Both the position numbers and the translations under genes were made by a program. From Poecilobothrus nobilitatus (lineage: Eukaryota > Arthropoda > Insecta > Diptera > Dolichopodidae), in assembly GCA_947095535.1 (NCBI GenBank), contig OX352773.1, positions 106,530,185 to 106,594,184 on the forward strand: a stretch of DNA of 64,000 bases. The letters are read 5' to 3'. Below, one piece after another: positions 44,511-55,200 of the stretch. The notes under the pieces were generated by a model. The model was not told where the DNA came from and ran no database searches. It was given only the letters and a program-made list of their open reading frames with translations. Each line of letters opens with the position of its first letter. Position 1 is the first letter of the stretch.

Positions 44511-44830
44511 ACTTAAGAAATTTACTTGGATTTGTTTTAAAAAAATAATTTATTGAAATAATTATTTTTACAAATTTTAATAAATTTTATACTTTTTTAC
44601 ATTTAATAGTTTCAGTAGTGGAACTTATTTTAGATTGATTCTTAAAACTAAATTTCGCCGTATTTATATATTATAAATTGCTTATGTTGCAATTTGTAAT
44701 GTGGAAAATTATTTTCTAATTCTAATATTCTCACGATAATTGTAGACATATCGTCAGCAATTTCGTGTGAACCTGTTCAAACATGTTTTACCATATTTTT
44801 ATATAGTTGAAATTTGATGCGTTGTTAACT
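44511..44830 (-). repeat. 3' LTR of the young errantivirus
   Basis: 320 bp, pairs with 51146-51465. Differences are at 44517 (g/c) and near 44703 (a/g). Confidence 0.92.
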
Positions 44831-44838
44831 TCTCCCGC
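44831..44838 (-). promoter_or_regulatory. Polypurine tract
   Basis: The minus strand reads GCGGGAGA directly before AGTTAAC of the 3' LTR. Confidence 0.7.
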
Positions 44839-44839
44839 T

Positions 44840-46273
44840 TTAAAGATCTACGTCCCGTAGATTTGCTTGAAGTTTAGTTAATTTTGCAGGGCTGTTAGTT
44901 TCGTCTGTCTTCTCTGTTTTTTCGTTCTTCCTCAGGATAGTGAATACTATTGCGATTGAAATGATGAAGAGTATAATAACTGCATTTAGTGTGATTGAGA
45001 CATTCTTTGTAGAAAAAAGTTGTTCGATTTTTTTAATGTTATGTTCTTGCAGATTATGAAGATATTTGAGATTGACTCTGTGGTTTTTTTGCGTCATGTT
45101 TGTTTGAAGAAACGCTGGTAGAACTCCTGATGATTTTATTGCTTTGTTTGAGAATGTTAGACCTTTGACTTGGATCGTCTCGTTGGAGTATTGTATGAGA
45201 TAATTACCTAATAGATTTCTGGTGGTGATGTTATCCGTGACGTTACCGTTGAAGTTTGCTAGGAATATGGTATTTTCATTGATTTCTTCGACCTTTTCTT
45301 CATGGTTGAATTGATAGTCGCATACCGCGTTGAAGCCTTTAGTTAATTGTGTAATACAATGTCCAGTTTCTAATTTCTTCAGTGCCCTCTTGTTGCAGAT
45401 AACAATATCGTTAAAACTTTTGCATTTCTGATGGATTCCATAGATTTCATGATTGGCCAGTAGTTCTTCGTATTCCAAGTGGACTTCAGTTTGATTTCTT
45501 ATTGTTGGTTTAATCAATATGTGATCGTATGTTCGATTATCTGTTTTGGGTAGCGATACTACGAACAATATTGTTAACCCGTTTGTGATAACCTTTGGTT
45601 CAGCGTATTCAATTGCTTCGATTTCGTTGGAGTACGGTAGCGTGTCAACTTCCCTAAGTATTTTTAGAATTTCTTCTCTGCTGAGTAAATTGGTGTTGAT
45701 AATTTTTTGCTTTGCCAGTTCGATTGCAAGGGTGATTTCCTTCATGACTTCATTAATTATCCCCAGTTTGTTGAATAAATTTTGCTCAAAGTTGTGGTCA
45801 ATATTGTTGTCCAACCGTTTTAGGATTTCATTATAGCTTTCGATTAGTTTGTTGGTTACTGACATGGTTTCTTTATTTATCCTTTGTTGCTGGTTATTGT
45901 TGTTAATTAACTGATTTTGATCTTTCAACAAATTGTCCCAGTCTGTGGCGTCAGGTGTGCCGGCCAGCCACTTCCATGCTGTTCCGATCCAGTTGATTGA
46001 CCTTCGGGGCCTTTGGACACCTCTTATCTTTGCTAAAGAATCCATTATTTTGTTTAACTGGTACTGTAATTGAGGTTTCATTATGCTTGAATTATCCGTA
46101 TTTTCTACCAAGGGTATTAGTTTTTGCACTACTTCATCATAGTTCTTCAGTTCTATTATGTGAATTAGATCAAAAGTTCCATTCAAGATTCTTGCTTCCC
46201 CCAGTTTCAATGTTGCTATTGCGCCTGTGATTTCAAAGATCTTCAGAGGGACGGTTGTCCCCAGAAATATTAA
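44840..46273 (-). CDS. env: env of the young errantivirus, open throughout
   Basis: Envelope glycoprotein, related to baculovirus F-type fusion proteins as in gypsy. The open frame starts just after a splice-acceptor-like ctcttttcag at 46275-46284, next to the pol end. There is no ATG near the N-terminus (the codon at 46210 is TTG), so the start codon must come from a spliced leader. Visible parts are a hydrophobic N-terminal signal (LIFLGTTVPL), a furin-type site RPRRS followed by INWIGTAWKWLAGTPDATDW, a heptad-rich region, scattered N-x-S/T sites, a transmembrane span ITLNAVIILFIISIAIVFTI near the end, and a short charged tail. No break is seen. Confidence 0.88.
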   Translation of the reverse strand, partial: LIFLGTTVPLKIFEITGAIATLKLGEARILNGTFDLIHIIELKNYDEVVQKLIPLVENTDNSSIMKPQLQYQLNKIMDSLAKIRGVQRPRRSINWIGTAWKWLAGTPDATDWDNLLKDQNQLINNNNQQQRINKETMSVTNKLIESYNEILKRLDNNIDHNFEQNLFNKLGIINEVMKEITLAIELAKQKIINTNLLSREEILKILREVDTLPYSNEIEAIEYAEPKVITNGLTILFVVSLPKTDNRTYDHILIKPTIRNQTEVHLEYEELLANHEIYGIHQKCKSFNDIVICNKRALKKLETGHCITQLTKGFNAVCDYQFNHEEKVEEINENTIFLANFNGNVTDNITTRNLLGNYLIQYSNETIQVKGLTFSNKAIKSSGVLPAFLQTNMTQKNHRVNLKYLHNLQEHNIKKIEQLFSTKNVSITLNAVIILFIISIAIVFTILRKNEKTEKTDETNSPAKLTKLQANLRDVDL

Positions 46274-46274
46274 T

Positions 46275-46284
46275 CTGAAAAGAG
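46275..46284 (-). promoter_or_regulatory. Probable env splice acceptor
   Basis: The minus strand reads ctcttttcag and the env frame opens one base downstream. Errantivirus env is made from spliced RNA. The donor was not located with certainty but should lie in the leader or gag start. Confidence 0.55.
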
Positions 46285-46288
46285 AATT

Positions 46289-49200
46289 TTAATTAGGAGT
46301 GGTTTTGATGTGGGATTTGTGAATCCGTTTCCCAGATATCGTCGTAACGGTTGCCTTGTTGTTTTTCAATACTGTTTCTTTTTTGTAAATAGGCTTGTGC
46401 TTGGCTTTGATCTGTTTATCCTTAACATAGATCATTTGACCCTTAGAATAGTTTACTGGAGTGCCTCTTTTTCGGTTCTCTCTATTTATTTTAAGTTGCT
46501 GTAAGTGCTTAATTTGTTCTGATAAATCGTTGTGAATTTTATCCTTGATATTGACTAAGTTTTGATAATTTATTCTGGAAGTCCTTCCATAAAAAATATC
46601 AGCGGGCTTTTTCTTTGTTACCGAATGATACGTATTATTATAGCGGTCGACTGCTATCCATACCAAATCCTTGTGTGTTAGTTGTGGATAGTCTTTTTGC
46701 AAGCATCTGATGATTTCCAAAATGGTCGAATGCGCTCTTTCGATTGTGCCATTGACCTCACTTTTCTGGGAAGGTGTATGGTATGTTTTTATTCCAAGTG
46801 CCTTGATGTACGTTGATACTATAGGACTAATCAGTCCACTTTCGTTGTCAGTGACTATCATTTCGGGAACCGTGAAGTAGTGCAGTACTTTTGTTAGTTT
46901 GTCTCTTAGATGTAGGGCGGATTTATACTTGATCCTGAAGAATTTGACGAATTTGGAAAATTTGTCAATGCAGGTGATATATTTTTCTCCCCGTATTTCC
47001 ATGATGTCTAAATGGAGGATTTGCGCAGGATAATTCGGAATAGGTGTTGGCTGAAGGTGCGGATGTTGCGGGTGTCTGTCATACTTATTACAATTACACG
47101 TTTCGCAGGTCTTGATGTAATCTTTGATCAGCCGATTCATTCTAGGAAAATAGTGATGTTCCATAATTTGTTCTCGATTTTCGATGGAGTTCCTATGTGC
47201 TCTTTTATGTTCTTTTTCGATAATGTTCATTTGACGTTCTTCGTTACCAACATCTTCCACCATTCTTTGAGTTATCCTTATTTTTACTTTGTTGAAGTGT
47301 TCCTTGTAAACCTTGTTAAGCATACTAAGGTATTCCTCGGGAATCTTAATTCCGTTTATAACATTTGGGTTAAGTCTTTGCTTAAGGATCGATATAAGTC
47401 CTTCATGCGTTATACTTGGCATACCGATTGTGAACCTTTGATACCCAGGATGGGGACTCTCAAATGCGGTAATGGATTTGCTTTGCTTGATGATGATTTG
47501 AGTTTTGAAGACGTTTATTGGAGCTTCGCAATGTGGGATGAGGTCGCTGCTGTCTTGGTCGCAACTATGTGCTGTTTCTGTTGAGTTTGTAGATAATGTA
47601 TTGATTTCTAAGGGTAATCTGGAAAGTGCATCAGCTACCACGTTAGTTTTACCTGGTTTATAAATAATTTCGTTGTTATACTCTTCGATTCGTGCCTTCC
47701 ATCTTTTTAGCTTGGCGTTGTGGTTTCGATTGCCTAAGGCGAAAGTGAGCGGCTGATGATCCGTTAATATTTTAATTTTTTTTGCTCCGTAGAGATAATT
47801 ACGCAGGTTGTCGAGCGCCCATACGATCGCCAGCATCTCCTTCTCGTTTGTTGCGTAATTTTCTTCTGTTCTGTTCAACGATCTAGAAATGTATGTAATA
47901 GGCTTATCCTTTCCTATCTCTCCCTGGGATAGAACAGCGCCAATGGCTTGATTAGATGCGTCTGTTGTTAGAATGAATGTACTATCGAAATCTGGAAAGA
48001 TGAGGATTTCTGATGACATTAAAAGGTTTTTCAAATTGTTGAATGCCTTCATTTCTTCTTTGTTTAATTTTATTTCTATCTTCTTTGATTGATTTGCCTT
48101 AACCTGAGCATTATATCCTCTTGTTAAATTAGTCAAAGGTTTGGCAAGCTTGGCGAAATCTTTGATGAATCTTCGGTAATATGAGGTGAGTCCAAGAAAA
48201 GATTTTAATTCCTTTAGGTTCGCAGGTGGCTTAATTCTTTGGATCGCTTCTACCTTTTTGGGATCTGGTTTTATTCCTTCGTTCGTGATCAAATAGCCAA
48301 GGAATTCCGTCTCTGTCTTGAAAAAGCTGGTTTTTTCTAGGTTTACTCTAAGATTAGCTTGATCTAGGGTTGAAAATACTTCTCTAATGTTGTTAAGATG
48401 TTCTTCTTCAGTTTTCCCGAAGATGATGACATCGTCGATGTATACGTAACAACGCTTGCCGATGTGTTCTTTCAGTACGTCATCGATCATTCTCTGAAAA
48501 ATTGCTGGAGCATTGCGTAGTCCAAATGGCAAGCGAGTGAATTCGTATTTCCCATTCATTGTGGAGAAAGCGGTCTTCGGGATATCTTTTTCTGCCATTT
48601 TTATTTGATGGAAGCCAGACGTCAAATCTATGGTTGTGAAATATTTTGCTTTCCCTAGACTAGAAAGCGTATTGGTTATATCCGGAATCGGGTAAGTATC
48701 TGCAATTATTATGGAATTTAGTCTCTTGAAGTCGATTACCATCCTATATTTTGTTGTTCCTGATGCATTTGGCTTTTTTGCTACAACCCAAATGGGTGAG
48801 TTGTACGGACTTTTTGATGGTCTGATGATGCCTTTGTTCAGCAAATCGTTAATCTGTTCCTCAACTTCTCTTCTCATATTTGCAGGATACGGATATTGTT
48901 TCGTGTAGATGGGTTCAGCAGTAGATGTTTTGATTTCTGCTCTTACGTCTGTATCTATTATCTCCTTGTCATTTATAGGACCAAAAATTTTCTTAAATCT
49001 ATTTATGATTCTAGAAATTTTAATTTTTAGTTCTCTTGGAAGATGGTCACCCTGTATATCGATGTTGTTCACCTGCGCTGATTGCTTTTCTTTCAGTGGG
49101 ATAATTATATTCGGCTTTATTTTAAGTAGGTTTTGTTTCCTGTCAATTATTGCTTCGAGATTTTTTAAGGTATCATCGCCGATGATACCGTCGAAGGATT

Positions 49201-49477
49201 TCAAGCCTGGTAAGATGAAAAATTCTAGATTAGCTTTGTTTCCAACACATTCAAAGAATCTTGCATTTATTTTTCTGGTAATTTGAATATCGCCTCCAGC
49301 TGAACGAATCTTAAACGGTTTACTGGTTGGTTTAGTTTTGGCTGCTAAGTCTGGTCGGATGAAGTTCTTGTTGGCACCAGTATCAACCAGAAATTTTAGT
49401 ATTTTGTTGTCTTTTGTGCGGTACTCTAGGTAAGGAACGCTAGAGAGGCACCGTTCGTAAAATTTATTTCCTGGAGA
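46289..49477 (-). CDS. pol: pol polyprotein of the young errantivirus, open throughout
   Basis: 1062 codons overlapping the gag end by 52 bp in the -1 frame, so it is made by frameshifting. Protease: FLVDTGANKNFI near residue 30. RT: RMVIDFKRLNSIIIADTYPI, FTTIDLTSGFHQI and the active site YIDD near 48440. RNase H: LTTDASNQAIGAVLSQ and TDHQPLTFAL. Integrase HHCC zinc site (EHKRAHRNSIENREQIMEHH...CETCNC) and a DDE core: HLDIMEIRGEKY, VTDNESGLIS, SEVNGTIERAHS. The C-terminal tail is basic. All catalytic motifs are present and no stop interrupts, consistent with recent activity. Confidence 0.9.
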   Translation of the reverse strand, partial: SPGNKFYERCLSSVPYLEYRTKDNKILKFLVDTGANKNFIRPDLAAKTKPTSKPFKIRSAGGDIQITRKINARFFECVGNKANLEFFILPGLKSFDGIIGDDTLKNLEAIIDRKQNLLKIKPNIIIPLKEKQSAQVNNIDIQGDHLPRELKIKISRIINRFKKIFGPINDKEIIDTDVRAEIKTSTAEPIYTKQYPYPANMRREVEEQINDLLNKGIIRPSKSPYNSPIWVVAKKPNASGTTKYRMVIDFKRLNSIIIADTYPIPDITNTLSSLGKAKYFTTIDLTSGFHQIKMAEKDIPKTAFSTMNGKYEFTRLPFGLRNAPAIFQRMIDDVLKEHIGKRCYVYIDDVIIFGKTEEEHLNNIREVFSTLDQANLRVNLEKTSFFKTETEFLGYLITNEGIKPDPKKVEAIQRIKPPANLKELKSFLGLTSYYRRFIKDFAKLAKPLTNLTRGYNAQVKANQSKKIEIKLNKEEMKAFNNLKNLLMSSEILIFPDFDSTFILTTDASNQAIGAVLSQGEIGKDKPITYISRSLNRTEENYATNEKEMLAIVWALDNLRNYLYGAKKIKILTDHQPLTFALGNRNHNAKLKRWKARIEEYNNEIIYKPGKTNVVADALSRLPLEINTLSTNSTETAHSCDQDSSDLIPHCEAPINVFKTQIIIKQSKSITAFESPHPGYQRFTIGMPSITHEGLISILKQRLNPNVINGIKIPEEYLSMLNKVYKEHFNKVKIRITQRMVEDVGNEERQMNIIEKEHKRAHRNSIENREQIMEHHYFPRMNRLIKDYIKTCETCNCNKYDRHPQHPHLQPTPIPNYPAQILHLDIMEIRGEKYITCIDKFSKFVKFFRIKYKSALHLRDKLTKVLHYFTVPEMIVTDNESGLISPIVSTYIKALGIKTYHTPSQKSEVNGTIERAHSTILEIIRCLQKDYPQLTHKDLVWIAVDRYNNTYHSVTKKKPADIFYGRTSRINYQNLVNIKDKIHNDLSEQIKHLQQLKINRENRKRGTPVNYSKGQMIYVKDKQIKAKHKPIYKKETVLKNNKATVTTISGKRIHKSHIKTTPN

Positions 49478-50591
49478 TCATCTTCTTCTCTATCTTCATA
49501 ATGAAGAGATGCATCATCTTGAATTTCTTGATCATCATAGGTTTGATTGTTAGCTTCGTCTTCTTCTGTTTCCAAATTAAACATTCCTTGTTGCTGTGTT
49601 GGTTCTATGTCCCTTGGTCTGTTTATGTAGTTAACTCTTGCGCTGTGTAATGATGGGTCCACTTCCATAGGTGTCGGTGGCTTTGGAAAAGCTGGTCTTG
49701 GAGGTGGGTATCGTTGATATTGATTAAAAACCTGTCCTATGTCTGTTCTTTGACCACCATTTTTGGGGAAGGTAGGCTTGGATTTCGGCATATGATTTAT
49801 TGGTGTAGTTACCTTGTTGTTATTGCTTCTTTGATGAATCGTCATATTCCGAAAAGTTAGATTTTGCATCTCCAGACAAAAAGCGTAAGCTTCTGGAAGC
49901 GTTTGGGGTCTTCATGTCATCAGCATTTTGGAGAGTTCTCCGTGCAATCCCCTGATAAAGCCATCTAATGCCTTATTCAAAGACATCAATGTCTTATTTC
50001 TATAGGTGTTGTTTCATCACTGTACTCTTCGGTTTTTATTTTATTTACTATAAGAGAGAACTGATGGTTTACGGTGGCGTAAAATGAATCTATGCTGGAA
50101 TTCCTTTGATTTAACATGAAGAGTTGATGCTCCAGCGTTCGAATATCCCTCTTGTCTGCATAATGCATCGCTAAGCATTCTTTGATTGCCGGCCAATTTT
50201 CCTCATAGATGTTGTATGAAATGAGGGCGACATTGGCCTTACCCCTGATTTTTTGTCGTATGCTTTGCAGTATTGAGCGATAAATAGGTTTATCACGAAC
50301 AATTTCATAATCTTTCAGTATATTTTCAACTGAATGAGTCCATGAGACGTACTGGACTGGATCGCCGTCAAAGTATTGAAGTTCCTTCACGCTATCTGGT
50401 AACTTACTAATTTCTTTTAGATCTTCTGCAGTTCTGGGCGTTACTAAACCATTTTGTGGGTTTTGTGGCTGGTGTTGATTCTGTGCGGCGGTTTCGAGTT
50501 GTCTAAGCCTTTGTTCCAGGCTCCTGATTTGGTCAATTTGCCTGTTGACGACCCCAGTTAAGTTGTTCACCGCAGTTGTTAGTTCTTCCAT
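49426..50591 (-). pseudogene. gag: gag of the young errantivirus, frameshifted
   Basis: From ATG 50591 a 201-codon piece begins MEELTTAVNNLTGVVNRQID (coiled coil) and continues into the capsid region (ELQYFDGDPVQYVSWTHSVE, DKRDIRTLEHQLFMLNQRNS). Near 49985 the frame shifts; KALDGFIRGLHGELSKMLM follows, then a TGA near 49918. PQTLPEAYAFCLEMQNL leads into the last 147 codons, Pro-rich then acidic (EDREEDDLQEINFTNGASLA). There is no CCHC knuckle, as usual for gypsy gag. One frameshift and one stop prevent a full product unless they are sequencing errors. Confidence 0.85.
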
Positions 50592-50739
50592 TTTTCTTAT
50601 TTAGTTTTAGTTTTTTTACTTTGATTTTAATTTTCTTTAAATGAATTTTATGTAAAGTTTTTTCCTTGAATAGCTTCTTCCTTATTTCCTCTAGGTGGGC
50701 GGTGAAGTCTTCTGTGTCGGAGTTGATCGTCTCTGACAT
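50533..50739 (-). CDS. Leader ORF upstream of gag in the young errantivirus
   Basis: 68 codons from ATG 50739, overlapping the gag start by 59 bp. It reads MSETINSDTEDFTAHLEEIR then a Lys-rich run. It could supply the spliced leader codons for env or be a non-functional upstream ORF. Gag initiates at the next ATG in another frame. Confidence 0.4.
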   Translation of the reverse strand: MSETINSDTEDFTAHLEEIRKKLFKEKTLHKIHLKKIKIKVKKLKLNKKNGRTNNCGEQLNWGRQQAN

Positions 50740-51128
50740 TAACTTAATTACCGTTTTTTGTTTTTATTTAAAATTAATTTTTTGTTTTTGGATTTTTTTT
50801 CCCTTTTTTTTGTATTTATTCCGTTTTTGATTTAGGATTTAATCCTTTACGATATCTTGGTTAAAAAAAAAATTTTGCTTACGTTAGGATGAGGACTTGG
50901 TCGGCGCGGGCTCGCATGTCCTAGGTTGCTCCCGTTTTATACTGAATTTTTAGTTCAGGAATCTTCTGTTGTTACCACTTTTCCCTCGGTCGTGTTTTGC
51001 CTTTTATGGGAGGAGTCGTATTCTTCCTTTTTAGCCGTCGACGTTGATAGTTGTTGACAGCCTACTGCGGTACGGGCTTCCTTCACTCTTTTATATAATT
51101 TTCCTTTTTGATTTTATTTTTCACGACC
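50740..51128 (-). other. 5' leader of the young errantivirus
   Basis: Untranslated stretch between primer site and leader ORF. It is more GC-rich than the flanks and should hold packaging signals, but none is identified. Confidence 0.6.
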
Positions 51129-51146
51129 GTCCCTGCTCGGGCGCCA
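51129..51146 (-). promoter_or_regulatory. Primer binding site for tRNA-Lys
   Basis: The minus strand reads TGGCGCCCGAGCAGGGAC directly after the 5' LTR. It is complementary to the 3' end of a lysine tRNA, the primer class used by gypsy. Confidence 0.85.
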
Positions 51147-51465
51147 CTTAACAAATTTACTTGGATTTGTTTTAAAAAAATAATTTATTGAAATAATTAT
51201 TTTTACAAATTTTAATAAATTTTATACTTTTTTACATTTAATAGTTTCAGTAGTGGAACTTATTTTAGATTGATTCTTAAAACTAAATTTCGCCGTATTT
51301 ATATATTATAAATTGCTTATGTTGCAATTTGTAATGTGGGAAATTATTTTCTAATTCTAATATTCTCACGATAATTGTAGACATATCGTCAGCAATTTCG
51401 TGTGAACCTGTTCAAACATGTTTTACCATATTTTTATATAGTTGAAATTTGATGCGTTGTTAACT
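51146..51465 (-). repeat. 5' LTR of the young errantivirus
   Basis: 320 bp, about 99.4% identical to 44511-44830. It is followed by the target duplication tgca. Confidence 0.92.
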
Positions 51466-52300
51466 TGCATATTCAATATGCAATAAAGAATGTTGACAAC
51501 AAATATTCTGATTTAATCCTAAACAAATGTTTTAAAACAAAATAATTTAGCAACATAAAAATATTGTAGCTATATATTTTGTGTTTTGCTAAATCCTAAT
51601 ACAAAACAAATGTACACATCAAGATTGATTGAACTAAATTATTATAGGAGGAAAGATCAAATAATATATGTATATGAATGAATATGTGTATATAGTAAAA
51701 AATGAATAAATATGTGTATATAGTAAAAAATGTTGATGAATACAGTTAACAAAAAAAAATAAAAATGTACGTACACGAATTTGATTCGAACCAAATCACT
51801 CTTACTTTCAAAACCTCTACACTCTCCTCTGCACTATACAACACTTAAATATTTAATGAACATATTACGAACATAAAATCTTAATTTTTAACCATGTATA
51901 TTCAATATGCATTAAAGAATGTTGACAGCAAATATTTTGATTTAAATACTAAACAAATGTTGTAAACAAAATAACTTAGCACCATACATAAAAATATTTT
52001 ATGTATGGATTGTGTTTTGCTAATTATGCTAATACAAAACACCAGGAAAGATCAAAAATATAATGTGTATATTTGTATGCATGAATAAGAGATAAAAATG
52101 TAAGTTTTAAATTGATATATACAAATATGTATACATATTTTATTCAAAAAATGTTGATGAATAGATAGTTAAAAAAAAAAAAATGTTGCATGTAAACTGG
52201 ATTCGAAAAACATGATCCCCACTTTTGAAACCTGTACGCTATCATCTGCACCATACTACACTTACAAATGTTGCTAACAGATTACGAAGATAATAAAAAG
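51466..52300. repeat. ~425-bp tandem repeat, two units, interrupted array
   Basis: tattcaatatgcaataaagaatgttgacaacaaatatt (51470) recurs at about 51899. The later landmarks recur in the same order: ttgtgttttgcta, aggaaagatcaaa, aaaatgttgatgaata, ctgcac. The end of a third unit (aaacattaatttttaacgacatgca) lies left of the errantivirus at 44486-44510, so the element inserted into the array. Confidence 0.8.
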
Positions 52301-52314
52301 CGTGACAGAATGAC

Positions 52315-52344
52315 AAATAAATAAATAAATAAATAAATAAATAA
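52315..52344. repeat. (aaat)n microsatellite
   Basis: Seven to eight aaat units just before segment B'. Confidence 0.85.
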
Positions 52345-52375
52345 ACCGACAGCGACGAGTTAATATAAAAGCATA

Positions 52376-54783
52376 TAAAATAAATGTGTTTTATTTTATC
52401 TTATGTTTTCAAAATAGATACTAAAATCACTTAACCTATCTTTGATTTATTTTTAATTCTATACAAAAACAAAAAATAAACATAAATGCATATCAAGAGT
52501 AAAGAGTATATCTTTAGTTTAACCAGTTCCATATTTTAGATTTCCTATTTGTTGTCTTTTTATGCATATTTTTTGAACATTCTTAACTAAAAAATATCTT
52601 ACACAACATGCAGTCAGTTAATTAATGACTTTCGTTTTCTCTTTTCTTCTATAAATTCTTAAAGTAGAAAAACACAAATATGTATCTATTCAGAAGAGAC
52701 CACATTTTTAAGTAAGCATGCCATTATAAAGAGCAAGTTTTTTATTTTCATTTCCTTTAAATGCAAAATTTTTTTCTTTTCAATTTTAAAGATCCTCTGT
52801 AGATTTAAAAATAAAAAATATTTTTCTTTCTTTTAATTTTATATAAGAAATTTTCTTACTACTTTTATATGTGCGCCTAGTATATAAACAAGTTATACAA
52901 TTTTGCTTATTAAGAGCCGGCCTAAACAAGTTCTTGACCTACTAATCAAGCATGACCTACATTAAATCCATCAATCAAAATATAGGTTAGCATTCGTGCG
53001 ATATGGGTTGATTTTTTTCCGATCCCAAAGTGCAGGGTTATCCACTAATTGATATTTTTGAAACAGGAAAAACTACTTAGCGGACTATTCCTCAAGGTAT
53101 TTAGATATTATGAAAATTAAAAATAAGACAACCGAGGAAGTTACTTCAAAGCTAAGAAGTTGTTTTTAGGTACACGGAATGCCTATACAAATAATAGCGG
53201 ACAACATGCCTTTTAACTCGTTCGAATTAAAAATTTTTGCCATGAATTTGGCATTAAGTGGAGAACCACAAGTTCAACTTACGCACAAATTAACGACTTT
53301 GCGGAGAAAGCCGTTAATATTGCAAAAAACTTTATTATAAAACAATAGATAGTAAAACTGAATTATGGCTAAGATCATATTGGATTAAGTTAGAAGATGG
53401 AACCATATTATAAAAGAGTGTTCACCACTGCTTTACCAAATCTCAAAGTAACAACATAACCAATAGAAATTTTCGTAAGGCCTCATTTTTAGCATTCGCC
53501 GTCTTGGTCACAACAAGTTCATGTGGGATTGTAAGGAAGAAACATATAATTGTTAATTGAAATAAAATAATAAAATAACATATACGAGTTTGATTAAAAT
53601 AATTAAATAATACAGTTAGCTCTTTACAATTGGATGTCCATTTTCGAAGTGGTAAACCAGCAGAGTTTCTTAGTTTAAGTATTTAATTTTGCGATTCGTT
53701 GGCTTCTTTGAGAGAATCGGCACCTGATAGAAGATCGTCAACATAGAAATCACTTGACCTTGTTCTTGCTGCTTTTGGATAGTTATCTTTTTCATGAAGA
53801 GACTATTGTTGTAAAATTTTTGTTGCTGAATAAGGAGCACTTTTTATAGGTTGATTTGAATTATCCCTCCAAACTATTCTCTGAAATTCTGTGTTTGAAT
53901 CTTCGACACGAATTCGGCAATACATTTTTTCAATATCGGCAGTAAGTGTAATTAATTCAATGTTTTCTCCAACGAACCAGAATTTTGACTAAATCATCTT
54001 TTATAACCGGACACTCTAAAAGCATATCATTAAGCGACAATCCACTTGATGTTATTTTTGATGCGTCGAGAACTACAAGTATCTTAGTTGTAGTGTTCGT
54101 CTCTTTAATTGCTGCATGATGGGAAGGTAATAACAATTGCAATGGGCAAAGTCAGTATTTTCAGATGAAAAACTATCTTTGCCATTAGTAACTTGTAGCA
54201 AATGACCAAGATCGATATATTCTTGTAAACATGTTTGATACACTTGTTTTATATTTGGATTTTCTTCAAATCTATATTCAAGCTAATAGAAACGGCGCAT
54301 TACAATGTCTCTTGATTTCCCTAAATGATGTTGAGCAGTTTCTCTTTAAATGACAATGAATCTTGGTATAATCCTGAGTTCAAACGAATAGTGGGTTATT
54401 CAAAAAATTGTTCACATTTAACTTTTTCTTCAGTTCGATTTTGTTGTTTCGGTAGTTCTTCAATTTCCCAAAAGGATTTTAAATGTATATCGAGATCAGC
54501 ACAAATATGAAAATTTTTAAAAGTGCTACTACCACTTGCTACCATAACTCATGTGTTTCGGTTAGAAGCTTGTTAACAATTAAAAACCTAAATTCGGGTC
54601 CCATTTTTTTGTTCTAATATCCAGATTATCTAGAGCGTGTAAGCATTTAAATTTTGTGTTTAATAAACCGCTGACACCTAAGGCTATCTCTTGTTGATTT
54701 TTAGACTGAAATAACAATGTCTTTAATTGTGTGCTTACTAAAACTTTTCGGTTATCATATCGATCTTATAACGGTCACTATTA
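52376..54783. repeat. Duplicated segment B' (second copy)
   Basis: Same orientation and order as 37236-39652, with scattered single-base differences. It continues past the end of B into more BEL/Pao gag. Confidence 0.9.
53010..53480 (+). pseudogene. Ty3/Gypsy integrase core fragment, copy in B'
   Basis: Duplicate of 37870-38340 with the same IIADNMPFNSFE and FAEKAVNIAKN words and the same frame breaks. The breaks therefore predate the duplication. Confidence 0.65.
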
Positions 54784-55200
54784 TAAAACTAATTCTTTTC
54801 TGTTACTTGATAAGGTCTCAAAAGCTGTTCTGGTTCTCCTACGAGGTGTATTGTTAGATATTGCAATTTTTGAGATGGACTAAGAGAATAATTTTGGTGA
54901 ACCGTTGTCCTAAAATGATCATAGAAGCTTGGCCATTTTTTGTAATGACCATCGAATTTTTTAATTACCAAAGATCTAAGGTAATTTCTAGCCACACTCT
55001 AAAGTGACTCTCGACTAGCTAGATTGTATCATGATTGTCCCAGCCTCCGTTAATGCGTTTTCCGCAAAGTCTGTTTCAAATCGCTCTTAAATTATTTCAT
55101 AATAAGTGTTGAAATTATCTTCCACTTCAGAATAGATATCGTCTTCAAAATAACTATAAGTTTTTTGCATACCCTTTTCCGATAACCTTAGGACTATTAA
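53640..55200 (-). pseudogene. BEL/Pao gag-RT remnant, longer copy
   Basis: Besides the RT parts shared with segment B (SHHAAIKETNTTTKILVV at 54100; FYVDDLL near 53735), the right side adds gag. A 68-codon piece (54789-54995) reads LVIKKFDGHYKKWPSFYDHF and LSPSQKLQYLTIHLVGEPEQ, the conserved BEL/Pao gag domain. Upstream comes TYSYFEDDIYSEVEDNF near 55150. Order gag, then pre-RT, then RT confirms one minus-strand element. Stops and deletions inactivate it; no LTR was identified. Confidence 0.8.

Larger units (their letters stand above)
44511..51465 (-). mobile_element. Young errantivirus (gypsy-type) with open pol and env, broken gag
   Basis: Two 320-bp LTRs (AGTTAAC... start in element orientation) differ at two positions. 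Target duplication tgca (44507-44510 and 51466-51469) fits the YRYR preference and 4-bp duplication of insect errantiviruses. Between them are a tRNA-Lys primer site, leader ORF, gag (one frameshift and one stop), a 1062-codon pol, a ~478-codon env and a polypurine tract. It is the most complete element in the window. Confidence 0.92.

Noticed and set aside
47012..47584. Plus-strand 190-codon frame
   Set aside because: It is antisense to the open errantivirus pol, whose motifs are all in the minus-strand frame.
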